From Diogma glabrata (taxonomy: Eukaryota > Arthropoda > Insecta > Diptera > Cylindrotomidae), in contig OY856188.1 of NCBI GenBank assembly GCA_963693315.1, forward strand, positions 147,745,096-147,809,095: a stretch of DNA of 64,000 bases, written 5' to 3'. Both the position numbers and the translations under genes were made by a program. This document shows positions 10,399 through 20,420 of this stretch, in pieces. Within the stretch, counting starts at the first letter, position 1, and each line of letters begins with the position of its first letter. The notes below the pieces were generated by a model, which saw only the letters and a program-made list of their open reading frames with translations, was not told the DNA's origin and did not search any database.

Positions 10399-13300
10399 AA
10401 TCATCTAGCACATTTAACTTCCCATCGTTACATCGAACTTATTTTAGACGTCTAGAACGTAACATCAGATATTGGAGGATGAGGAAATTATTTCGTAAAG
10501 CTTGTATTTCATCTATCCTTTCAGAAACAAAGGATCCTCGGCCGCGACTAACAATAAAAATTTTGGACAAACATATTTCAGGACTATTGGATAGTGGAGC
10601 GTCAATCACAATACTTGGAAGAAATTCCTTGGAATTATTGGAATCATCGGGTACAACCTACCGTAAGTACACTTCGTGTATTCGTACGGCGGATGGTACT
10701 GCAACTAAAATTTTAGGTTACATTGAAATTCCAATAACCGTGAATGGCTCCACTAAACCAATGCGGTTTCATATTGTCCCTGGACTACGAGAAGAGCTCT
10801 ACCTGGGCATAGATTTCTGGGAGAAATTCGGTATTGTTCCTTCTTTTGTTAGTGAACTGACTCGCACAGAGCTACAAAATTTTAATACATATAACCTCAC
10901 CACTGACCAACAACATGAACTGGATATGATCAAGGATTCTTTCCCGTCATTTGAAGTGTCTGGGCTCGGAAAGACTTCTTTGGTTGAACATGTCATCGAT
11001 GTTGGTGATAGTGCACCTGTTAAACAGAGGCACTATCCCACATCGCCGGCTGTTCAACTAAAGGTCTATGCCGAACTTGACCGAATGCTTCAAATGGGCG
11101 TGATCGAAGAGTCTAACAGTTCTTGGTGCTCGCCAGTGGTTTTGGTACAATAAGAATCTGGTAAAAACAGATTATGTATTGATAGCCGTCGTGTCAATTC
11201 ACTAACGAAAAAGGACGCTTACCCACTTCCCTTGATTGATGGCTTACTAGGTCGTCTAAATAGCACAAAGTACATTTCCAGTATTGATCTCAAAGATGCT
11301 TTCTGGCAGATTCCTCTGGCAGAAGCATCTAGAGACAAGACAGCCTTCACAGTGCCTGGTCGTCCATTGTATCAATTCCGGGTTATGCCCTTTGGATTGT
11401 GCAATGCTCCCCAGACAATGTGTCGGCTAATGCACAAAGTGATACCACATCAATATCACGAAAATGTCTTTGTTTATTTAGATGATCTATTGGTAGTCTC
11501 TTCCACGTTCCAGGAACATATGGAATTGCTGTCCAAAGTCTCTTCATTGTTAAGAGCGGCTGGGTTAACAATAAACCTCAAGAAAAGTAAATTTGTTCTG
11601 AGAGAGGTGAAATACTTGGGATTTTTGGTTGGGGAAGATGGTCTTCGAACAGACCCTGACAAGGTAAGAGCTGTAGCAGAGTACCCAGCTCCATCTACAG
11701 TAAAACAAATACGACGTTTACTAGGAATGGCTGGTTGGTACCAACGTTTCATACCAAATTATGCAAGCGTGGTATCACCAATTACAGATTTATTGAAGAA
11801 GAGTTCGGGGAAACTGAAATGGACATTGGAAGCGCAAGCTGCTTTCGAAAATTTAAAACGATTGCTGACTACAGCACCGGTATTAATTAACCCTGACTAT
11901 AATAAAGAGTTTTTTATTAGATGCGATGCGAGTCTGACAGGGATAGGTAGTGTGTTGTATCAGGTTGATACTGACGGACAAGAGTGTCCGATAGCCTTCA
12001 TGTCGAAGAAATTAAATAAAGCTCAACGAAACTATTCAGTTTCTGAGCTGGAATGTCTTGCGGCAATTCTAAGTGTGAAGAAATTCAGGGGCTATGTTGA
12101 GGGTCACCGATTTACAATCGTGACTGATCACTCAAGTCTGAAGTGGCTTATGTCACAGAAAGACTTGAGTGGTCGTCTGGCTAGGTGGAGCCTAAAACTC
12201 CAACACATGGATTTTTCCATTGTCCACCAAAAAGGTACCCAAAATATAGTCCCTGATGCTCTATCTCGTCTTTATGACGATACACACGAGGAATTGACGG
12301 AAGCATTATTACATCATGTTAACGACATTAAAATCGACAATGAAGGTTATCGGCACAAAGAATATACTGATATGATAGCTAAGGTTCGTTCATCACCCAA
12401 GGACTTTCCATCTGTTAAAGTCGTGGACGATAAGCTATACATACGTATTGAACCAAGACCTGATGCAATACCCAACGATGTTCCTGTGTGGAAACTCTGG
12501 GTACCAAAACCGATGACTTCAAACATGATTCAGAAGCATCATGATGATAGTACTGCTGCTCATGGGGGTGTTAAAAAGACTTTAGAATTACTTCGACGTC
12601 TTTATTATTGGCCGGGCATGGCGTCACAGGTACACAACTATGTTGTGTCCTGCGACACATGTAAACAAACAAAAGCCACGAATCAGATATTGCGTCCTCC
12701 GATGCAATATCAATTCGAAACAGCACGTCCATGGCAGAGAGTCTATATAGATTTTTTGGGACCGTACCCTCGTTCTACACTTGGGAATACGGTGTTACTG
12801 ATAGTTCTGGATCATGCTACGAAGTTTGTAATACTGAAACCGCTTAGAAACGCAACTTCACCGAAGGTGAATGCTTTTCTAAAGAATGAAGTGTTTCTTA
12901 CTTATGGGGTTCCAGAGTTTCTACACAGTGACAATGGCAAGCAGTTCACTAGTAGGAACTTTCAAAGTCTTTTGTCAGATTTCGGCATTAAACATATTAG
13001 GACTGGTGTTTATAGTCCACAGAGTAACGCGTCAGAGCGGGTCAACCGATCAGTTTTAGCAGCAATCCGAGCGTTCTTAAAAGGTCAACATACCAAGTGG
13101 GATGCACACATTGGTGAAATTGCATATGCACTGCGAGCTGCAGTACATTCCGCGACAAAGTACTCACCGTACTATTTGCTATTCGGTCAACATCCGATAT
13201 CAGACGGTAACATTTATCATCTGATGAGATCACTTCACGTGCTGGGTGAAGATATTGGTGAGGAAATCGAACGCTCTGATCACTTGACCATGCTCAGAAA

Positions 13301-13568
13301 TCGAGTACAACAGAACCTGTCTGTAGCTTTTAAGAAATCACAACATCATTATAACCTGCGATCTAAACTACGAACCTTCGAACCACAACAACGTGTGTAT
13401 GTACGGCAGCATCATTTGAGTGACGCTACTAAGAAATTCTCGGCGAAATTGGCTCCAAAGTTCTTACCTGCAATGATTAAAACTAAGATTGGAAATGTAC
13501 TTTATGAGTGCATAGATATGAGCGGTAAGAATCTTGGAGTTCATCATGCGAAGGATATCAGGGAATGA
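10251..13568 (+). pseudogene. pol: Pol of gypsy element 1 (PR-RT-RNase H-IN), one in-frame stop
   Basis: Pol lies in the -1 frame relative to gag, and the frames overlap over 10251-10398, as expected for -1 frameshift expression. The order is: aspartic protease with LLDSGASITILG (about 10570); RT start; a TAA at 11151-11153 just after SPVVLVQ; then RT continuing in the same frame with the catalytic YLDDLLVV (about 11475). RNase H follows (DASLTGIGSVLY, and TDHSSLKWL at 12123), then integrase with an H-H-C-C zinc region (12535-12670) and DDE residues in YIDFLGPYP (12746), HSDNGKQFT (12924) and SNASERVN (13024). It makes cDNA and integrates it. One nonsense codon inactivates it as read. Everything after it is open for 800 codons, so the lesion is young or a sequencing error. 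Confidence 0.9.
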
Positions 13569-13898
13569 TGTCTTTTCGTTAGGTAGGGTCGTTCCTCTGG
13601 CTAGTTGTCGTCGCTGTGGTTCACATCTTCTGGGTCATACTTGCTGGTAGTATCGGGGTGTCAATAGTGCTAACGTTCTGATGGATGGTCGGTCTCAATA
13701 CTCAGTGGAGTTCCTCGCGGACTTCATGAGTGTAGGGATTGGTCATCGGTCGTGACGCCAGTGGCTGTTGATACTCCGATCCCAGGTACAACTTTTTAAT
13801 AAATGCAGTTCGGTGGTTTCCTGTCATGAAAGGGATGGCGACGTTTTTTTTGTGACTTCAAGATCGAAAGTCTTGCTTAACATCTTGAATTCATGGTT
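13569..13898 (+). other. 3' untranslated region of gypsy element 1
   Basis: This 330-bp stretch between the pol stop and the 3' LTR is well conserved with 34772-35096 in element 2 but has no shared ORF. A purine-rich AAAGGGATGGCGACG lies about 70 bp before the LTR. No classical polypurine tract abuts the LTR itself. Confidence 0.6.
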
Positions 13899-15001
13899 TG
13901 TAACGTCGGCTTTATGCTAATTAACATGATAAAACCAATCCCTATTCTTGATCTGACTCAAACACAATTAACATTTCATTTTTCATTTTTCCATTACAAT
14001 AGTTAAATTTTTCTCCTAACACAGACCAGCTTCAATTCGATAAATATAAGAACGCACCCGTTTTTTTTGTTCAGTTGCTTGATTTCTTTTTAAAGGAAAA
14101 AAAACAGAAAACGTCAAACAGAAACACATTTTTGCAATTTGAAAATTTTTGGATATTCACCCGATGTTTGACTTTCAAACTATAAAAAAGTTAAGTTTCT
14201 TTTTAGAATTAAAATGCTAAGTTGATTTGTGCAAATAAATAGATCTGTAAAGTAAAAAAATAGCACAATTAATTATAAAATTAACCAAAGATATATATAT
14301 GCAGATAATAAAAGTATAGAAGAAAGGAAGAATCTTGTTTATTAGATTGTTTGGTTATGAATTTCTCATGTTCATATGGCGAATATTGACATCCAATATT
14401 AAACAAATAGCTAACACAGTGAGTAAAGATATACTATCTTCAAATTATTGGGATACGAACGAGCTGGGGCTGTATAATAGTGGACGCTGATCAATTAAAA
14501 ACAAAACCAGTATCTTGTATGGATTCGGAGGCTGGAGTTGATCCGACTAAAATTTACATAAGATCGATCATTCCACGCATATAATTGGAATATTTTGGAG
14601 TACTCATGTTCATTGGCAGACTTGTGAAACCAAACATTTTTCAACAAACTGGAGACTTTGGAATTTACTGTCATCAACTTAATTTACCAGCTAAGTTTTT
14701 TTTTATCATTATTATTTTTGTTAAATCTTTCCTTTTTTTTAGTATATTATCTATGAATTTTTAATACATGTTTGAATATTTCCTATTGATATAGAATGAT
14801 AAGATAAATATTGAAATATAAGAGATTTCCATAGATCTGGCTTCGTCATTGGAAACAACCCGTGTTTCCGGATGAAAATTAATCGGTTTCTTTTTGTACG
14901 ATTTGTTTTTATAATATAATAAGATCTCGGTAAGATAGTTATTTTTGTTAAAGAAAAGTCCAAGTGGATTCAACGAAGTGAATTACCACAGTAATATAAT
15001 A
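13899..15001 (+). repeat. 3' LTR of gypsy element 1
   Basis: This 1103-bp copy pairs with 4272-5352, with the same TGTAACGTCGG start and AATATAATA end. It contains a ~23-bp insertion near 14258 absent from the 5' copy. It is followed directly by the duplication AGAC (15002-15005). Confidence 0.93.
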
Positions 15002-15005
15002 AGAC

Positions 15006-15392
15006 CCACGCCGGTAAGGCATTTTAGAGATGTGAGACTCTGTTAATAAAATCACGTTGAAAAGCGGCAGATCTACATCTTATCACTCGAACCNNNNNNN
15101 NNNNNNNNNNNNNNNNNNNNNNNNNNNNNNNNNNNNNNNNNNNNNNNNNNNNNNNNNNNNNNNNNNNNNNNNNNNNNNNNNNNNNNNNNNNNNNNNNNNN
15201 NNNNNNNNNNNNNNNNNNNNNNNNNNNNNNNNNNNNNNNNNNNNNNNNNNNNNNNNNNNNNNNNNNNNNNNNNNNNNNNNNNNNNNNNNNNNNACTGGGT
15301 AGAATTTAAAGAAAAAACATTTTGCCCAATAAATTAGCTTTTTCTTTAGATTGACCCTAAACAGGTATATCTCTATGAATAAAAGAAGGTAT
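15006..15392 (-). mobile_element. Ancient non-LTR copy, middle blocks around the assembly gap
   Basis: The 15006-15093 block aligns by eye with about 57960-58055 of the intact minus-strand non-LTR element (shared ACTCT-TTAA-AAAAT, GTT-GAAAG and AGATCTACA-like blocks). The 15294-15392 block aligns with about 59490-59590 (AAACATTTTGCCCAATAAAT against AAAATACGACCCAAAAGAT). The gap between them therefore hides, or the copy has lost, roughly 1.4 kb of this element. Gypsy element 2 interrupts it next, at GTAT (15389-15392). Confidence 0.6.
15094..15293. other. Assembly gap of 200 N
   Basis: Exactly 200 undetermined bases, a conventional placeholder length. The apparent ORF across it is meaningless. 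Confidence 0.99.
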
Positions 15393-17752
15393 TGTAACGT
15401 CGGCTACATTCTCAATAATAATATTAAAAACCAATCTCTATTCTTTTTCGATTCAATTACAAAATATTTCCATATTCCATTTCATTTTTTACAATCATAA
15501 AAGTTTAACAGTTTTTTTCAAATCATACCGAACAGCCTCAAATTCAAATATCACAGAAAATAAAATAAAAGAACTCATTGCTTACTCAGCGCTGTTTCAT
15601 TTTTGGGTTTTTTTGTTAAAATAAGAGATGTCAAAAAATCACATGTGAGGGATACATATCTGATTTTTTCAAGACGAATGTTCATTAAAAATTAGGTTTC
15701 GATAGAAAGAACATATTCATTAAATGTTAAATAGTTTGTAAAACATAAAGTTTGTTAGTATTTTCAAGTTCCTTAAAGAAAGTGGAAAAGTTTGAGTTTA
15801 ACTCCAAAAAAAAAAAAGAATTAAATAATAATAAACCCAAAAATAAAACCAAAACAAAATTAGTTTACGATATTTGGAATTGTTATTTCACGCTTAATAA
15901 CACACATATTGTGTAAATAAATATTGGAAAAAAAAAAACGGAATCTTGTTTAGAGGTACGTAGTGCATGCTAATTAATTATTACGTGAGGACAGCATAAT
16001 CAATGTAAAACTTTTCTTTTGGTTTATACCTCTCTCCTGTGAATTGGATTCATCACGGAGGAAAACTAAAAATTGGTTGATTTCATATCATCAATCATAC
16101 CAGTCATCGTATTAAGGACACCTGCATGTTTATGCTATCACGAACGCATGAATTCCAACGAACAGATGATATAACACAACGTTTTTGGCAGGCGCAAACG
16201 AAAAATAAATTATACTAACGTTGAACAACGTGGCAAGGAATTTGACTTTACATCCCGTCTACTATGCATCGAATGGATAATCCTCAACAGGTGAACAATT
16301 TTATATTAAGTTTTTTTTTTGAGTAGTTTATTAAAATGTTAGGCTAGTGTTTTGCTAAATAAGAGATCTCAAACTCTGGATTCGTCTGGGAGCAACATAA
16401 CAGATCTCCGGCATAATATAGATTACCATATTTTATTTAGTTTGTAACGTTCGCAATATTTGCAGAACAATAATACAACCAAATTCATCTTCGTTTTCAA
16501 TTCAATAAAAAATGTATTTCATTAGTTTTCCGTTCATTTTTACATTAATAATAATTTTTAAAATTTTCTAATACTTAACTGCTAGTTTAAATTTCGATTA
16601 TACTCTAAAAAAGCAGGACGAACGTACTCAATTTTATTTCCAATTCTGGACGAACAGATGTCGTTGCTAATCTTTGCTGAATTTTCATTATTACAACGAT
16701 TTGTTTTGACATCGGAAGATGTAAAAAAACTAAAACACATTTTTTTGATGGAATGAGTTTTTTTGAATGTTAAAAGTTTGATTTAAATAAAAATTCATTC
16801 TGTTTTTGGGTTATCATAAGGTCAGCATTAAAGATATTTCTGGCTTTTTAATTAATTGTAAAAATGTCGTGTTGAAGTTTTTGCCTATGCATTTTATTGT
16901 TTGATTATTATTGTGTGAAAAAAAAATATAGCAATTTAATTGAATAATAATCAAAGAAACTATGTTTCAAATAAAAAAAAAGGGCGTTATGTTTATCATA
17001 TTAATAATTAATGTTTCTCAATATTTTGTTATACATATATAAAAAAAAACGATTCCTGTTAAATGATTTCTGTGATGGCGTCTAGAAAATTTATATGGAA
17101 TTGTCATAATTTAGATTTCTAGACAAACTAATATTGGATCTCAGATTAATAAATTTAAAGAAAGAGGAGCTGGAATAATGTTAAAGAGTTGTTTTTATGC
17201 AAATTTTATTCTCAACCCATGGATATTTTTCTGATGAATTTTGGCGGGCTGATCATAATATTGTATTACTGGTGAAGTGATTATTGATGGAAGGTGGGCG
17301 GGAGTGCATTATTGCTTTATTGAACAAGGATATTGAATTTTGTATTGATTAAAGAAGCGGAAATTAACTTTAAATATCTGGAAAAGAGTGATTGAATTGG
17401 CGGCGACTGGAAAACAACGTTTATACATCCAAAGATGAACACTGTAGTCAAGGGATGACTGGAAGATAACAAGAACAATTAAGTTAGGTCTATTTTTTAT
17501 TTCTTTATATTATTACAATTTTTATCTTTCTTTTTAAATGTTAGGCTAAAGTGGCTAGAATAAGAGATTCCCAAATCCACGTTCGTGAGTGGACGAAAAC
17601 GTTTCCCGTGCATTTTCTTTTTTTGTAGAATCATTATTGATATTTGGTAACAAAGGTCCAGTTTGATTCACATAGTGGACCAAACATAATAAGTTGTTTG
17701 TAGAAAAAGTCCAAAGGGTTCATAGGGTGAACCACCAACGAGTATTACAACA
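15393..17752 (+). repeat. 5' LTR of gypsy element 2, split by a solo LTR
   Basis: With the nested solo LTR (16443-17691 plus its 4-bp duplication) removed, this matches 35097-36275. The copies differ by several homopolymer indels and two larger segments: the 3' copy has about 115 extra bp at 35611-35727, and this copy has about 25 extra bp near 15860. It ends ATTACAACA followed by GTAT and then flank sequence rather than the element interior, which is anomalous. Confidence 0.8.
16443..17691 (+). repeat. Solo LTR of a third related gypsy family
   Basis: This 1249-bp insertion is absent from the other LTR of element 2. It starts TGTAACGTTCGC, ends CATAATA and is flanked by a perfect 4-bp duplication AGTT (16439-16442 and 17692-17695). 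Its 3' tail shares the GTCCA...GATTCA...GTGGA arrangement with the LTRs of elements 1 and 2. No internal sequence remains, as expected after LTR-LTR recombination. Confidence 0.85.
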
Positions 17753-17946
17753 GTATAGAAGATTTTACAAAAATTTCCTGGAACAGCCTTAGCTTTATAA
17801 AAAATTTCGCGAACCAGTTAGATGCTCAGCAAATTTACTAGCCTTTTTTTCTAATAAATAGATTGTTGCTCTGCATCTTTATCGGCGACTTTATCTACGT
17901 CCAAAGGGTTCGTTCATAGGGTGAACCACCAACGAGTATTACAACA
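17753..17946 (+). repeat. Duplicated 3' flank plus LTR tip
   Basis: From GTAT at 17753 to about 17880 the sequence repeats the right flank of element 2 (36276-36405) with homopolymer-type differences. About 17895-17946 then repeats the last ~50 bp of the LTR (with a short GTTC duplication), ending ATTACAACA, and runs into the PBS region. A normal provirus would not have target flank between its 5' LTR and its interior. Either a rearrangement joined a solo-LTR allele to a full-length allele, or the assembly did. Confidence 0.7.
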
Positions 17947-18304
17947 AATTGACGCCGAACCAAAGACGGACCCCTTAATTTTTATATTTTGGCACGAGAT
18001 AATTTTTCTTACGATATCTGATACCGTTAGAGCTAAAACGGTAAACGGTAATAATTTGATATATAATTTTTGCACAAAATTTAGGGCGTTGGCAAACCGG
18101 GTTTTTGTAATTTTTTTTTATTTATTGATTTTGAAATTTTTGAGAAAACCAGTTTAGGTTTTTTTTTGATAAACCAGTGGGTTTTTTGATATATATACTT
18201 GATATATGTACTATATATGTATATATGAACGTATATAGGTACATATTATATGTATTTTGCTATTGGGGTTTTTGGAAAATAGAATATTTTTGAATTTTTC
18301 AACC

Positions 18305-18840
18305 ATGTATTGTAAAAGACAACAGGGGCAGGCAGCCTTTAAGGGAAAGGACGTGGTAGCGGTTCGGTCCCTCTTCAACGGGGTCCAGTTGATACGAAGG
18401 GGTAATAAGAAGAAGGAGGTAGGACGGGTCTACAGACCTGTCCTACAGAGAACAAGACCTGGGGATCGAGGGGAGCCAGATCCACATTCGGACCAGATAG
18501 TGTGTGAGCTTATGGAGCAGCTGCTTCTGCAACTGTCAAATTCGGATTCGGACCAGATAGTGGAAGACCTCCTGGAACCGCTGGTCCAGGAACTCTCACC
18601 CTCGGAACCGAATGTGGGCTGGCGTGAAAGGGGAGGATTTCCAGAAATAGGAACTCAAATAAGAAGAGGAAGGAGAAGAGGAAGAAGAACAAGGAGAGTC
18701 ACTTGATCGTGGAGCAGGGAGCTTCCTCGACCAAGAGTACTCAAGTGGAGGAGCTGGTTGAGGAGGTTCCCATCTCACCGATCACGCGACAGGAAGAGGA
18801 GTGGTCTGGTCCGCAGGAGACTCCTGTCCCTGGCTGTTGG
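18305..18840 (+). pseudogene. Accessory leader ORF of gypsy element 2
   Basis: An ORF with a plausible ATG at 18305 (CCATGTATTG) runs to TGA near 18704. It contains two related acidic units, SDQIVCELMEQL and SDQIVEDLLEPL, then the conserved NVGWRER and a basic Arg-rich stretch. Compared with element 1 it then shifts frame: the conserved C-terminal part (EELVEEVPIS and RQEEEWSGPQE) is still encoded downstream to about 18848 in another frame. The N-terminal half shows no similarity to that of element 1. No known family. The shared C-terminus at the same place in two diverged elements indicates a real gene of this lineage. Confidence 0.5.
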
Positions 18841-19129
18841 ATAAGTTAGGGGGGGGAAAAAAATAACTTATCTTAATTTTTTTTTATTTTAATTTGAAAA
18901 AAACCGTTTTGGGGGAGTTTTTTTAGGAATTTTTTATGCTTCCAATGTACATACTGTATATAATTTTGTACATAATCTTGTACATTTCTGTAAATAATTT
19001 TTTATAAGTACTATCTTTGCTAGTACTTTTTCTGTAAATATTTTTTATGAGTACTATCTTTGCTAGTACTTTTTCTGTAAATAGTTTGAATATAATTTTT
19101 TTTTGTATTAGGTTTAATCAAAGAACTTT

Positions 19130-19735
19130 CTTAGCGGTAGGCCTAACAAGCCGTCCATAGAGCTTCACTCTTTAACGTTAATGACGTTCTTAGGTCGCCT
19201 ATGACCATCGGGGTTATGCGATCGAAGATCATTGGTTTCTTCTCTTCATTCAGCGAGGGAGTTCTCAGGGACGAGGAGTGGTGTTGCTGTGTTTGTACTT
19301 AGATGCAAACCAGTAGTACCATTCTTTGCTCAGAGGCTTCTTCGGTGTAATGAAGAGAAGAACCAATTATACTTTGCTTTCAGGATCAGAGGCTTCACCT
19401 CACACAAATTCAACCAACTTTTCCATTTTTTCATTTAGCTTTGCAATAGACAGTTTTTCATGGAGTTTAGGATTTGAAGTCTGGTGCTCGGGAGCGTTCT
19501 TCAACTTTCGCATTTGGTTTAGTTGTAATTTATTTTTAGGTTAAACAAGCACAACTGGGTCAGTAGAAATGGATCTAAGGTCTAATCGTGACAGTTGTGA
19601 TAGTTTTATTAGGTTGGGGAGAAACTGTTCTGTAGAATCTGGTCGTTAGGGGCTTTTCTAGTCGGTTCTCACATGCATTGTTGGAGTGGGCTCGCGAACG
19701 TGATATTTCAGATTTAAACAAAATGGATATTGTAG
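19130..19735 (+). other. Conserved leader block before gag (element 2)
   Basis: This is the counterpart of 7245-7840: TTAGCGGTAGGCCTAA, then GGGGTTATGCGATCGAAGA, and the CACAACTGGGTCAGTAGAAA block near 19550. Identity is high over 600 bp, but ORFs are not maintained. The following AAATAAAT-rich stretch (19790-20160) and the segment to 20420 align with 7900-8590. Confidence 0.5.
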
Positions 19736-20420
19736 CCATACTTGCTTTCAAATTGTCTCCAGACGAATCTTGATTTTGGGAATCTCTTATCTTATTAAAT
19801 AAAAATAAAATAAATGAAACAAATTTTTTGAAAATTAAATAAATAAATAATTTTATTAAATAAAATAAATCTTTTTTAGATTAGTTAATTTTAGGTAAAT
19901 AAAAAATTTTTTTTAAATACGCAAAACATCAAGATTTAAATAAATATTCTTTATTTTTTTGAGAAAATAAATAGATATTTGAGCTAAGACGGTGCATCTA
20001 AAAATAAGCATTTTTTAAATATTTTTATTTTTCAATTTTTTTAAAATAAATAAATCGTCAATAAATAATTTTAGGTATATATTTAATTCTGAAATTTCAG
20101 TATATCTGAAATTAAATAAATAAATTATATTTTATATATATAGTAATATTTTAGGTATTTTTGTCAAAAAAATCAAGCAGCGTTGAGCACAACAATCATT
20201 TCTTTTTTTTGTTCTTTTACTAAATCTGATTTTACAAAAAAAATTTGTGTTTTCGAATTGGGTTGTTCGGTATTTTTTCATTCTTTGCGTTTTTCATTTT
20301 TACATTTCCATCGGACGAATTTTACCGGGCGTACTAAATCCACTTAATTCAGTGATATTGGTTGTGTTTTGGAATTGGTTTTACTACTGTTGTTCGTGGG
20401 AATTCTAAATTTTACAAACT

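Larger units (their letters stand above)
4272..15001 (+). mobile_element. Ty3/gypsy retrotransposon, element 1 (complete but inactivated)
   Basis: This 10.7-kb LTR element is bounded by TGTAACG...AATATAATA LTRs and flanked by the 4-bp duplication AGAC (4268-4271 and 15002-15005). The order is 5' LTR, PBS, a 3.2-kb leader with a small accessory ORF, gag, pol (protease, RT, RNase H, integrase), a 330-bp 3' region and the 3' LTR. There is no env. The two LTRs differ mainly by one ~23-bp segment, so insertion is fairly recent. One in-frame stop in gag and one in pol make it non-autonomous as read here. I see no clear polypurine tract next to the 3' LTR. Confidence 0.93.

Noticed and set aside
13880..13898. 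Polypurine tract abutting the 3' LTR of gypsy element 1
   Set aside because: The sequence TTGAATTCATGGTT is not purine-rich. A better purine stretch lies about 70 bp upstream, so no PPT is annotated.
15057..15302. ORF spanning the N gap
   Set aside because: Nearly all of its codons are undetermined bases.
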